Origin: Micropterix aruncella
Lineage: Eukaryota; Arthropoda; Insecta; Lepidoptera; Micropterigidae
Reading direction: 5' to 3'
Length of the DNA stretch: 64,000 nucleotides
Assembly (NCBI GenBank): GCA_944548615.1
Contig: OX155973.1
Coordinates: 19,755,543-19,819,542 of the forward strand
The position numbers and the translations under genes were made by a program. Of this stretch, positions 35,565-47,600 are shown in pieces. The notes beneath the pieces are model-generated. The model had not been told where the DNA came from, did no database searches, and saw only the letters and a program-made list of their open reading frames with translations. Every line of letters starts with the position of its first letter. Position 1 is the first letter of the stretch.

Positions 35565-36488
35565 ATGTCGCAGCTGAGACTGAGTCCGAACGGAGGCAGG
35601 ATATATGGGAGCAGGCACTACAGGAAACCAGCGGCGGACAATCAGGCGTTGGCCAGGGCCATTGTAATGGGAATACAGGAATCTTTAAAACCACTGTTGG
35701 ATAATCGGTCGCTAGAGATCACCTCACCATCCACACCCGCTAGTAGCACCACTACTGTGCCAATCAACACAGAAAGTCCCAAGATAATGAACAACTACAC
35801 CACGTATGTAGAGAAACCAGTCGCGCCAACTTTTGGCGGAACATCCAGTGAAAACCCGATACAGTTTATGAGGAAACTGAGAGCATACATACGGAAGATG
35901 CGCCACCAGGAGGAGGAAATTACTTTGGCACTAGAATGCCTAACTCCATCCGTAAGGTCGGTTCTGGAGATATTCAAACACCGTTGGGCGACGGTAGATG
36001 ATTTCGAGAAGGAACTTTTAGAAATCTACTGGAATCTGACCACGCAAGACCGCGTACGAGAGAAAATCTTGAATGGAGTGTGGAGCCGAGAATCCGGTAT
36101 TTCAAAGCTGGAATATTTCTCAAAGAAGCTGGACATGGCTCGGGGGCTTACATATCCTATCCCCGAGGTACATCTAATCAACACAATAATCAGACAACTG
36201 CCAGAGGCAGTACAAACGCAATGGATTTCTATCGAAAATCCTACATTAGAAAAAGCGGCTCTCTTCCTAAAGAACCACGACGGCTACGTCATCGAGGATG
36301 CAGTGAGGGTGAACACACGCGACACCAAATCCAAATCAGATGGCCAAACACGGGAATCCCGCCGAGACAAATCACATCATCGGTCCTCGACGAAGAAGAA
36401 GACCCAGCGCAGAGCAGTGAATAACGTCGAGGTCGAGCAGGAGGAGGCAGAGAACACCACGGCGAAGACACCGTCGGAAAACTGCTAG
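35565..36488 (+). CDS. gag: Gag polyprotein of the giant element (307 aa)
   Basis: This should encode the structural protein that assembles cytoplasmic virus-like particles around the element RNA. The ATG at 35565 gives 307 residues, a normal size for Ty3/gypsy Gag. A flexible N-terminus rich in S/T/P (about 45-75) leads into a capsid-like helical region (about 83-235). That region contains APTFGGTSSENPIQFMRKLRA, a typical Gag entry motif, and W-x-T-VDDFEKELLEIYW (141-156). The C-terminus is highly basic (250-284, K/R/H/S) and then acidic. No CCHC zinc knuckle is present, so RNA binding probably rests on the basic tail. The stop (TAG, 36486-36488) overlaps an open -1 frame leading into pol. 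Identification rests on position and domain pattern. Confidence 0.85.
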   Translation: MSQLRLSPNGGRIYGSRHYRKPAADNQALARAIVMGIQESLKPLLDNRSLEITSPSTPASSTTTVPINTESPKIMNNYTTYVEKPVAPTFGGTSSENPIQFMRKLRAYIRKMRHQEEEITLALECLTPSVRSVLEIFKHRWATVDDFEKELLEIYWNLTTQDRVREKILNGVWSRESGISKLEYFSKKLDMARGLTYPIPEVHLINTIIRQLPEAVQTQWISIENPTLEKAALFLKNHDGYVIEDAVRVNTRDTKSKSDGQTRESRRDKSHHRSSTKKKTQRRAVNNVEVEQEEAENTTAKTPSENC

Positions 36489-36589
36489 AGCACGACCGAA
36501 GACCAGGAACGCGTGCTACCACGGCATCAAAACCAGCGGAGCATAGGAGACGTCCGACTTCGGGGAATCGGCGATGCGTCGACACTAAT
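36425..36589 (+). other. Open -1 frame linking gag to pol
   Basis: Pol lies in the -1 frame relative to gag and is open from 36425, giving a 64-bp overlap with the end of gag. A single -1 shift in 36425-36485 would make a Gag-Pol fusion with about 35-55 extra residues before the first pol Met. The sequence 'tcggaaaactgc' just before the gag stop is A-rich and in a suitable phase, but it is not a canonical X-XXY-YYZ heptamer. Independent initiation at 36590 remains possible. Confidence 0.5.
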
Positions 36590-39500
36590 ATGACGGGGGT
36601 AGCAATACCTAAGAGGTTGGTGAGTAAAAATAAAATTAGTAATAGTAAAGGTAACCCTTTAAGAGGTAAGATAAAAGTAAGTAATAATATAGTGAACAAC
36701 ACACCTGTTGTGGAGGCCGGCGGGGCCGACACCGCTCAGAAGAGGAAACCAACACTTTTAGCCTTGTCGCAAATGCTGAAAGTGGGATGGAGACCAGGTA
36801 AAGGAATAGGCATGTTGGAACAAGGAAGGAGAAAACCCATAGAAGCACATACCGGTTGGTCTAAATATAAGGGAGTAGGCTACCAGGCGTGTCACAACAT
36901 CAACCCTCTAGCTATGGGAAACATTATAACACGAGCATTCCATCACGTAGTAGAGGGGACGGATAATCACACAGAACCTCCACCTAGTACACATCCACTA
37001 ACACTCAATATATTCGAGGAGAACAGTTACAACGAAAAACCGGACAAAGGTTACCTACCGACCTTGCCTGAGATCACTGCCAGAGTCGACAACTTTGATG
37101 TATGCTGTCTGGTAGACACAGGGAGCCAAATTACAGGTGTATCCTTAGAATTCTGGAAGGAGGTGGACCCGGAAGGGGTTAAATATTCATTAATGCCCAT
37201 CCAAACACTCCAGTTAAGGGGCGCAATGGGAACCAAGAGCAAAAAGGTTACAAAAATGGTACTATTACCACTGACGTTTGGGACTGATACCATAAACACG
37301 CCACTTTTGATTGTGGACGGACTCATAAGACCCATAATATTGGGGTATGACTTCTTGGAAGCACATCAAGCGGTTATATATACACGGGGAAAGCCCGGTA
37401 GCATATTAGCGTTAAGATCTCGGAAATTGGCCATAGAATTTGACCGGTCAGATGTCAGTCGAGATGACACATCAACACAACCAGATCTTGAAGAAGTACC
37501 GTTGGCTGGGCACATCGATGCCACCACATCTAAGACACCCACCATAAAAGAACACATTTCTACTTTGGAACTTACATCAAACCAAAAGGAGGCTTTGGTT
37601 CAAATATTAGAAGACAACAGCAGAGTATTTAGCGATAGACCAGGTCGAACAAAATTATACCAACACGAAATCAAACTTCTAGATGAAAAACCGTTCACCG
37701 CTAGGGCTTATCCAATCCCTTTAGCTTACAGGGAAAAGGTCACCGCTAAACTGGACGAGATGCTCGAACAAGGTTTAATCGAGCGCAGATCCACAAATTA
37801 TTCCAGTCCCATCACAGTTACACTGAAGAAAGATGGAACTGTTAGAATATTATTAGATGCCAGAGAACTGAATAGCAAAATGGTAGGAGAGATCGAGACA
37901 CCACCAGTCATATCAGATCTAATACAACGCTTTTATGGGGTAAAATACATTACGGTGTTGGATCTGAATAACGCTTATTTTCAGATTCCACTTCACCCAG
38001 ATAGTGTCAAATATACGGGTTTCACATATAACGGTAAAGGTTTTGTATACAAAGTCTTACCACAGGGCCTAAAAACTTCTGTTGGCAGCTTCTCTAGGGC
38101 CATGGACATCATTCTAGGTCCTGAAGTGAGGGGATTTTGCTTAAATTATTTGGATGACCTTGCTATCTATACAACTGGGGATTTCACTGAACATTTACAA
38201 CACTTAAACCAAGTCTTGTATAGACTACGACGAGCAGGCTTAACGTGCTCGTTGCCAAAATGCCACTTCCTGAAAACCCAAGTTAAACTACTGGGGTTTG
38301 ATATTACGGTAGATGGTATAAAGATGTCGGAAGATAAGGTTGCCGCCATACAGGACTTTCCGTCACCCAAGAAACCTAAGCAATTACGGGCATTCTTGGG
38401 CCTGTGTAACTTCTATCGGAGGTTCGTGGATCGATATGGTGGATCGATAAAGCCTCTGTGCTCACTACTTCAAAAGAACACCAAATGGAAGTGGGGCGAA
38501 GAGCAGGAGACACAATTCAAAAAAATAAAGTCCTTATTTCTTAAGTCAGTCATGTTAGCACACCCAGACCCTAACAAACAATATTACCTACAATGTGACT
38601 CATCGGGGTATGCGTTAGGAGGTGAGCTTTATCAACTTGACGATGATGGTAACCATCATGTCATTGGGTTTTGCAGCAAGGGGTTAAATGCTGCTGAACT
38701 GAAGTGGTCCACTTCAGAGAAGGAGCTTTACGCAATTATTTATTGCCTAAGGAAATTTGAAACATTTGTTAGGGGCGTAAAAATAATAATACGGACGGAC
38801 CATCAGTCATTAACGTTCATCAAGACTTGGAAGTTATATAGCGCAAAGGTCACTAGGTGGATTTTATTCCTAGACCAATTTGACCATACCATAGAGTATG
38901 TCAAGGGATGCGACAACATAGGAGCCGACATACTTTCCAGATATTCAGTGGGAGTGTCGCAACAAATTGGTGAAAGAGTGCTACACCCTGAGGTAGCATT
39001 ATTCACTGTTGCACACAACAGGGAACTAACTAGGGATTTGAAAAACATAAAATTAGAACAGGGTAAAGACACCTTTTTGAAAAAGATCCAAACTCGGACA
39101 ACAGGGAAGAAATTGAAAAACGAACCACTGGTAGAAAGATTATACAAAAATTACAAACGCATAAATGGAATCTGGTATTACCAAGGACCGAAACAGGAGG
39201 ATGTTGTACTAGCACTACCTGACCGACTAGTAAAGGATGTAGTCTCATATTACCACGAAGAGTTAGGTCACTTCGGGACGTACAAGGTTCTGGCTGCATT
39301 AAAGAAGAGATTGTATTGGCCAAACATGAGGGACACCACACACAAAATAATACAAAAATGCCATATTTGCCAACTCACCAAAACAAATACTCGACCAATG
39401 GTAGGGGAGAGCCACCCAGTACAGACTAACAGAATAGGAGAGAAGGTCATGGTGGACTTCTATGGACCACTGCCCACAGGCAGAGGGGGCGCAGCATACA

Positions 39501-40249
39501 TATTCGTTATACAGGACGCTTTTAGCAAATACGTCAAATTACATCCCATGAAGAAGGCGACAGGGAAGTCGGCCGCCAAGAAAGTTCTAGAGTTTGCAAA
39601 AACAATAACCCCTGAAGTCATTATCTCAGACAGAGGTAGCCAATTCACTTCAAGAGAATGGCAGAGGATTCTTCAGGCTGAAGAGATAAAGACACGTCAC
39701 ACCTCGATACGTAATCCACGGGCCAATATCACAGAGCGGGTCAATAAAGAGTTAGGAAGATTTTACCGAACGTTTTGCGAAAACAACCATCGGCGGTGGC
39801 CGAACATACTACAGCAAATAGAGGATTGTTATAACCAGTCAGTACACTGTAGCACCGGATTTACACCAAACGAAATTGTCTGGGGAAAACAGACGCTTCA
39901 CAAGCTAGATAGAGCGATGCCACTACTGAAACCTAATTACGGACTGTCGGTAGGTGACATCCGCCAACAGGTAGTAAAGAACCTGCAAATTCAAGCAAAT
40001 AACAGGAAAAGGACCTTTGACAAAACACACAAAATAGTCACATACCAAATTGGAGATTGGGTGAAACTCACCACCGCGCCAAAATCCATTAAAGAGAAAG
40101 GGGCGACGGCGAAATTCTCGAAACTATACGAGGGACCATACGTCATAGGGGCGGCACCATACGCCAACACATACACGCTGATATACCCGAATTCAAAGAA
40201 AATAAGGGGAAACTATAATGCTGTCAACCTAAGTCGATACTATCGCTGA
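36590..40249 (+). CDS. pol: Pol polyprotein, Ty3/gypsy type: G-patch, protease, RT, RNase H, integrase (1219 aa)
   Basis: It copies the element RNA to DNA and integrates it. Visible in order: a G-patch-like segment (about 58-99: VGWRPGKGIGMLEQGRRKPI ... GVGYQ); aspartic protease with VDTGSQ (175-180) and IILGYDFL (249-256); RT with VLDLNNAYFQI (D458), LPQGL and YLDD (520-523); RNase H with D670, E712, D737 and D780; an HX4HX29CX2C finger (H889, H894, C924, C927); integrase core D956, D1014, E1049; and GPY/F module (EGPYVIG, 1181-1187). Order RT-RNH-IN defines Ty3/gypsy. No chromodomain follows. All catalytic residues are present without stops, so the protein may be active. The D-to-E spacing is 34 rather than the usual 35, with NPRANITER at the E motif. 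The G-patch placed before the protease is uncommon. Confidence 0.95.
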   Translation: MTGVAIPKRLVSKNKISNSKGNPLRGKIKVSNNIVNNTPVVEAGGADTAQKRKPTLLALSQMLKVGWRPGKGIGMLEQGRRKPIEAHTGWSKYKGVGYQACHNINPLAMGNIITRAFHHVVEGTDNHTEPPPSTHPLTLNIFEENSYNEKPDKGYLPTLPEITARVDNFDVCCLVDTGSQITGVSLEFWKEVDPEGVKYSLMPIQTLQLRGAMGTKSKKVTKMVLLPLTFGTDTINTPLLIVDGLIRPIILGYDFLEAHQAVIYTRGKPGSILALRSRKLAIEFDRSDVSRDDTSTQPDLEEVPLAGHIDATTSKTPTIKEHISTLELTSNQKEALVQILEDNSRVFSDRPGRTKLYQHEIKLLDEKPFTARAYPIPLAYREKVTAKLDEMLEQGLIERRSTNYSSPITVTLKKDGTVRILLDARELNSKMVGEIETPPVISDLIQRFYGVKYITVLDLNNAYFQIPLHPDSVKYTGFTYNGKGFVYKVLPQGLKTSVGSFSRAMDIILGPEVRGFCLNYLDDLAIYTTGDFTEHLQHLNQVLYRLRRAGLTCSLPKCHFLKTQVKLLGFDITVDGIKMSEDKVAAIQDFPSPKKPKQLRAFLGLCNFYRRFVDRYGGSIKPLCSLLQKNTKWKWGEEQETQFKKIKSLFLKSVMLAHPDPNKQYYLQCDSSGYALGGELYQLDDDGNHHVIGFCSKGLNAAELKWSTSEKELYAIIYCLRKFETFVRGVKIIIRTDHQSLTFIKTWKLYSAKVTRWILFLDQFDHTIEYVKGCDNIGADILSRYSVGVSQQIGERVLHPEVALFTVAHNRELTRDLKNIKLEQGKDTFLKKIQTRTTGKKLKNEPLVERLYKNYKRINGIWYYQGPKQEDVVLALPDRLVKDVVSYYHEELGHFGTYKVLAALKKRLYWPNMRDTTHKIIQKCHICQLTKTNTRPMVGESHPVQTNRIGEKVMVDFYGPLPTGRGGAAYIFVIQDAFSKYVKLHPMKKATGKSAAKKVLEFAKTITPEVIISDRGSQFTSREWQRILQAEEIKTRHTSIRNPRANITERVNKELGRFYRTFCENNHRRWPNILQQIEDCYNQSVHCSTGFTPNEIVWGKQTLHKLDRAMPLLKPNYGLSVGDIRQQVVKNLQIQANNRKRTFDKTHKIVTYQIGDWVKLTTAPKSIKEKGATAKFSKLYEGPYVIGAAPYANTYTLIYPNSKKIRGNYNAVNLSRYYR

Positions 40250-40655
40250 GTGGTGCCGGTCTTGTTAGCCTTCCCACAGATTATTCAAACAAACACAATC
40301 TTTGGTATTGCTACATCCGAACACTATATTTAAGTCTTTGAATCGTTACCATACGCGTAGTACGGAAAAAAAAATTTTTGAATGTCATATTCACTGTTCA
40401 ATTTCATGTGTGTAATCATATAACAATGAAAATTAATTAGATCGCCATAAGCGATACTAGCCATTAGAGTGGCTAGCCCTTGGATCTTTCCATTATAAAT
40501 TTTCCACACTACGGAGTTTTCCACACACTTATTATCGGGAAAAATTTTGTGGGCACTGTTCTAACACTTGAAATCACACTAAATATAATACCATGTTAAT
40601 TTTAACACTTTAGTCATAGGGGAACTCCTACCTTGGGTGAGCCGTCTGCGAACCC

Positions 40656-40697
<42 letters not shown>

Positions 40698-41632
40698 ACT
40701 TTAATATCATGGTCCCAATGTGACTTCCAACCTTTATAAGTAAAACGGTTAACCTTATGATCAAATAGACATAGTATATGTTGATAGGGAAAATTATACA
40801 CCATATTAGATTATTAGTAAGTAAATAAATAGGCTATAACTCATTAAACTAGTTTAATTCAAAACCTCGGAATCAATTAAGATCATATTGAAAAAATAAA
40901 TAAATAAAGAACACCAACATAGCCATTATGGCTATGACAAGGAGTGAAAGGATTATAGCTAGCTTTGCAAAACAATTTATATAAGGTTAGCCGGAGGCGA
41001 TGTAGTATATAGGATTGATCGCCACGCGAGCACGGCGGAGAGTCAACCTTCGATGTTACGGATCACATAGCGGTACGCTGGAGGGTCATCGACCAGAGGT
41101 CAAAGAACCACCACATAAACAATCATTACTGCTATGGGATTTGACTAACAGCGAATACACCCTTCAGGTTGGTTGCAGGGGCCGGAATCAGCTCACTATG
41201 TAACGAACCGGGTATTGAGTCCATACTAAGTTAGACTTATGCAATCATATATGTAAGATAAGAATAATTTAAAGTTAGGCGGTAAGAGATGATTGTGAAG
41301 TGAGAAGTGAGGGTACAACTGCGACAAAATATAGGGGAGGGATCCATTACACTTAACTACAAAAAAAAAAAAAGGAAGTATTATACAACATAACACTTAT
41401 CCTTGATAGCATAGAATGATCAGTGTATTAGCAAATTAGAACAAATAAAATTCTTATCTACGATAGATAGGGTAACCATAATAAGAATAAGAAAATCGAA
41501 ACAATCACATACAAAAGGAAAGTAGGGTGACCATGAAAAACAAAAGTAGGAAAAATTTTACGAAGGTAGGATGTCGATTTATAAAAGGCTTTCAGGGAAA
41601 TTCATCCTTTTCCAAACGAAATCCTGGGCGAT
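40250..41632 (+). other. 3' internal region between pol and right LTR
   Basis: 1.38 kb without a convincing env or other gene; the best plus-strand frame is 62 residues (41015-41203). It contains a 36-base A tract (40660-40695) and a 12-base A run (41361-41372). The bases just before the LTR (…aaacgaaatcctgggcgat) are not a polypurine tract, the usual plus-strand primer. Confidence 0.6.
40660..40695 (+). repeat. A36 homopolymer
   Basis: Thirty-six uninterrupted A residues, preceded by 'gtctgcgaaccctatt'. It may mark a small retroposed insertion or be a simple-sequence expansion. Its exact length may be an assembly estimate. Confidence 0.9.
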
Positions 41633-44600
41633 TGAGATAGCTCTACCCCGGGTGGAGCCAAATTTTTCGATTATATATGCCAAACTAGACCAATACTGAA
41701 GGCCTATAAGGCTTATAAAGGGTTGAAGGCGCCGGAGGCTTAGGAAGTACTGAAGAGGGATGGTTTACGATGTAAAGAAGTGAACTGAAACAACTTCTGA
41801 AACTGAAATCGTGAAATACTAGGGGTGTCCCAACATAAAACTACGGGGTGAATACATTGGAACTCAAAGAAGAAGAAGAAGACATGTCTATCTACCCTCA
41901 CACAAGTTTGAAAATTGCTGAAAATAGCGCTGAAAGACATTAAAATTAGTGGCGTGTAAAAGCAATCTAGCTTTACGCGAACGCAGAATATTAAATGTTA
42001 CCCCCGGCCTGGGAACAAATTAGTCTCGCCTAAAACTAGGATTTTGTAAAAACTGCAGGTCGTGAGAACGGAAAAGTGACCGTAAATTTCGATAATAGCA
42101 GTGGGACAGCGACAACTCGCATTAATAACGTTAAATAGCATAGATAAACAATGAAATTAATATATTTGGACAAGAAATGAATTTTGCCTAATTCATAACG
42201 TGCATGCAATGTCATTTCAATCCACTTTATAGGGGTAACATATACGGAAGCGACGTAATGAAGGATTACAAAGTATGCTATTTCATAGCGAGGTAAAAGT
42301 CATAAAGATTAATTTATCACTAGAATGTAATATATAGACATGTAATATGGCTCCTAAGACATACCTGACTGTAAATAAGAATGCATACAAAATGTTGCTA
42401 TTTGAGTAAAGTGACCAATCCCACAATGCGACGAAATGAAAGGCAACCTAAATTCACACACACATGTTTAAAAATAGGATGTGCTTACAAGGAATTTTGA
42501 GATCTCGGACTGCAGACGAAAGCAGCCAATGAGGGACTTATATGCTAGCGATGTAAAATGAAGGATCCATATTTTAAAGCGATCTGATTGGTTAGAGGCA
42601 TCATGTAGACGATAGTCACAACTTTTGAGAGGGGTAGGAGCCACCGTTCGAGTGAAAGGGAGATAAAATGACAAAGACAGACGCAGATGGGTGAGCTTTA
42701 GGCATGAAGGCGCTGAAGTCAGAGGGGCGTAGGGGGGAAGGTGAGTTTCTCTAAGATTTTATGCCGACGGCAAACGAACAATTAGATTTATTAAAAATGA
42801 GTATAAAAAATTCGAACGACGTATCAAAGCTCTGGAAATTTGAAAAGGAATCTAAATCTACCACGTACATCCACGTATCATCAATATTTAAAGAGATATC
42901 AACTAATGAAAAACACATAATGAAAGATAATAAATATCTTATAGAAGACTAGAAACTCAAGGAATCGTAACACTGAGATTGTATAAGGGATCGGAGTTTA
43001 CAAATATGTCATAATATTAAATAATCCTGGTATGTAGATATATAGAGACAAAACCATGGGAAAATACATGCATACATATGTATACATTATAAAACAATGA
43101 CTAAAATTTAGTCAGAGACATTAATAAGTATCGATTAGGGAATTAAACAACGTTGTTGGATTAATACAATAACAGTAATACATAGAAATGACTAAATATT
43201 CAGGTAACTGGTAACCCACTGTATTATATTAACATTATATAGTTAAATTATAATATAGGGAGATATTACGAAACTATAGAGGTACTTAGATGTGATACAA
43301 AGTGCATATATATAAAGACAGGAAACTTAGGATTTAAATATCATATAGTACTAAAACCTTAGAGATAGTAGAACAGTGGAATGTCATTCTTCGTATAAAA
43401 ATACTATATATGTAGATAGTGGAATAAACAAATATATAGATACCTTTGAGGATGAATGTGTAGATGTATATGTGTATATATTTATATACCTATAGGAAAG
43501 GAACTGAAGATGCGAAAGAGAGTAGTGAGATTAATATATAATTAAGTATAGGTTTAGAGAATAACTTAGCTGAAACATCATGTGGTTAGATTATAAATAT
43601 ACATAATAATCTAGATATAGATAGTTCATGATTGAGAAATACCATTCAGACTGAATTGGGGATATTTAAAATACTATATATATATTCATTTGATTGTACG
43701 TTTACGCAATTAGATCAGTTCAATAGAAGTTTAAAACTATATAAGCTAGGTATTTGATAATTAGATTACGTGACTGACTAGAGGTTGTATGGGGATAATA
43801 TGTTACATGCATATGTTTGTTAGAAAGTGCACTATAAGAATGCTAGATAGAAAACGATTAATAATATAGTTAATACCATAGGTTAGGTACTAAAATAATG
43901 TATGAAAGGAAGTTAAGGTTGGTTTTATGTATAAACATGACTATATAAATAATGAAAACCAGTTTAGAGGTTGATGACATAACTTGGACTATTAAAGTAC
44001 AATAAAAGTTGAGGTTATATATAGTATATATATAGAAGTAAAATAGTCATATACTCACATATGTGTAGACAGTGACGTTTAGCTATAGATTAGATAGTTT
44101 TCATATAGGAATATATATAATGATTTAATAACTTACTAATTAAAGTATAGAATCTTATTAGATTATTACTCAATAAATAAAGCTAAAAATAAGGAACACC
44201 TCCAGCGATAAAACGAAAGAATAACAATAAGAATTAGCGAATTGAGACAACAAAATATATATAGAAATTAATTAAAGATAGAAATAGTATCGCCAGGCCA
44301 GACAGAGTACTCTATCTAAAACACTAATAATACAGTCTAAAATAACCTTGTATAAGATTAATAAATTATGAGTTTTATAAAATTATAGTAAACAAATCTA
44401 TAACAAACAAAAGACTTATCAAAGTTTAATCGATACTTATATATGCATAGGTGAAGTAGTAATAATTTGGCACCAACAAAATTCTAAATAAACTAATACT
44501 CATGAAGATAACTAGTGAAATCAACTTAAAGATATATTAAAATACAGATTGAGAACCGCTAAAAAGTCGCACCATAGCAAATCTAGGCCATCGGAATGGG

Positions 44601-47600
44601 CCAATCCATAAGACTTTTATGCATTTTCTTGACAAGGAACGGAAATCTAATAAATTCAACTACAATCGTAAACGTCAAAAAGGGTGCTTGAGAAACTTTT
44701 TCAAGATTTTCAAGATCGTGGGATTGTGAGAGAGAAACAACAACACTAAAATTTTGGGTGGAACCCTCTAACCACACCTCCAAAACGCTACCCCTATAAA
44801 ATGGTGGGAGGGGAGGCAATCGGGATCAAACAGTGATTTTTACACGGGAACGCTGGACGTTAGAGACCGGTGCGCGATCGATTAGATTAACTTCAGTGGT
44901 GACTATTTTCTAAGTCGTGGGAAGACAAGTAAATTCAAATTAAGACCGGTATAAATTCATAGTATTTTAGAATCATTTTAAACAATATAAATTCGGATCA
45001 TTCAGTTTATTTTTCGCGGAAACGCTGTTCATTTATGTAGCGCGGTGCGCGATCTTTTAAAATTACCTTCAGTGTCGGAATATCTTACAAATCGCGAGTG
45101 ATCAGATTAAATTCATAATATTTTAGAATCGTTTTAAACATTATAAAATCGGTTAAAGTTAGTATCAGTGAAATTATATAAACCATGGGAAAATAACTCA
45201 AAACCCTTTAAATTTGGAATTGTCTTAAACAAAGTAAATCCGAATCATAAATCAGCTGATAAATTATTTTAGATCAAGTCGCGATAAATAATCAAAATCA
45301 ATCCAAGTACAAATTAAATACGGACCAAGTGGCTTACGCCGATTTAAACCTGCGTCCAAATAAAATATACAAAAATCATAGATTGAGAAATAAATTACTA
45401 TAAATCAACAGTAAATTCAAACTAATAATTAGCAAATTTAATATCCGTCAAGTAGGTTGCTCCCTTCAAAATTAGAGTTATAAAATTATTATAATACCAG
45501 AAACAATTAATAATTAATCACATTGTCGCACTGTTGAGCTAGATTAGTGTCATTGTAAATGCAGTAATATGCAAGTATAAACGATAACAAATTTAAAGGT
45601 AAATAGATGTGAATCTTGAAACCCAAAAATGATCCTAAATCACGTTTAATTATACAAATAAAAATCTAAATTAGCACACAGACAATACATACCTTCGATG
45701 TAAATAAATCCACAATTATTATTAAATAGCAGAAAATTAATATTTGAAATCAATAAACTCAGAAATATTATCGTATTACAAACATCAATATTTACATCTA
45801 ATAAACTCAGTAATATCACCCAAAGGACAGACATTGGTGATCATATATCACAACCCAGAATAATCACAATAACCTCAAAGCTCTAATATCTAACCCTTTT
45901 AATATCATAATTTCCATAGCGACAAAGACAACAGCACCTTAGGTTAAAACAAACTCCTAACAGAATATTTAAAATTTTAGAAAGAGATATCATGACAGTC
46001 GCCTAATTAGTCCAGTGAGTTATAAAATCGTACAAAAGTGGAATTAATTCCATAATATATCATCAAACGTCGAAAGCACATTTAGTCACCTTATAGGAAG
46101 AAAATCGGATAAAGACCACTAGCCTGGTATATCATTGTAATTTCGGCCCTATAATAATTATAATTATAATACAAAATAAGTTGTGGATCCATGGTTTCGG
46201 TAGAGGTGGTATTAGCAGTGTTCATGGTGGAAGTGTGGAATCTTTCAGAGTACAGAAAGTGAAGTGAATGTGTGAACGTGTTGAGGATCAGCTGCAGAGA
46301 CCAAGAAAAACACCTGGAAAGCTCTCGCAGATCTGCAGGGTCGTAGCTGGTTTGTACCACTTCGAGGGTAAGTGTTTGTGTTACACAAATCACATGCTGG
46401 GATTCTAATTGTCGTCGTCCTCAAAGAAAGCCGACATGAGCAGCCGCCGATGTAATTCTCTATAATTGTGTGTTTATTATTTTGTATAAATCGTATTACA
46501 GGTGTACTAACTGCCTCCGTCTTCGAAGAAGATGCCAAGAGCAGACGTTGTTATAGCAGAGTCTGCGAATGTTTATTTTATTATTTTGTCTCTGAATGGA
46601 ATTTGTACGTCTCATAACCATATGTTACCCTGACTCACCATCCGCGCTCGTCGCTCCTCACCCAATTTTACTCGTCCTACTACATGTCCCCTATCCATAT
46701 TCTACCCTACGATCTATGACCTTAGTTAACCTTTTTTTCCCATTCGATTAACCGTAGAGCGAAGGCGGGAGAGATATAATAATTATGTTTTATTCACGTA
46801 TTTGTAGGTACAATTATGTCTCTGAAACACTATCACATCATAATACACTATATATGGTTTTTATATGTTATATATTCATAATATGCTTATATCCCTTCCC
46901 TGAAACAACAATCTATATTTATTTAACACTTATGAATCTCTTTTCCATCAATATTCGTAGTTAAGCAGGTATACATGTATATGGATATGTGTCTGTATAT
47001 GTACATGTATGTATTTATGTATGTGTATATGTATATGTATATTATTCATACCTACTCTTATAGCACCACGGTTAATTATAACACGAACAACATATAATTA
47101 AGTCCATATTATATGTATTCGCATTTATATATGTATATATATATATATGTGTTTATCCTGCACATTTATTTGTTTATGCATGTGTATGTATGTATGTATA
47201 TATGTATGTATGTATGTGTAGGTTTATATACCTGTATATAACTAAATTTTAGAGCCTTATACTTTATCCCGGCAAGTAGGCAAGGTTTATATGTGAAGGG
47301 GCACCTACATGTATTTATATACTTTAATTATGTACTTATCTATAGGTGTCTACGTGTGTGTGTGACCATGTGTCCCACATTGCGAGCGTATGCCAGCAAG
47401 CCGGTGGCTTTTGCGCAATATTAATTACTTGCTCACCTGATTGCACTATACTGCCCATATTACATTATCATGTAACAAAATTCCTCATCTACTGCATACA
47501 TTTACCAATATATCTCCACACAATTATATCCATAATCGCAATAGAGGAATACATAACTTCCGGTTTTAAGGAGCAAATGACTCTTTCAGATACCTCCTAT

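Noticed and set aside
35724..40176. Minus-strand and alternate-frame ORFs over gag and pol
   Set aside because: They are shadows of the coding strand with no conserved motifs.
40250..41632. Possible env gene
   Set aside because: No frame above ~66 residues on the plus strand, and no signal peptide or membrane pattern.
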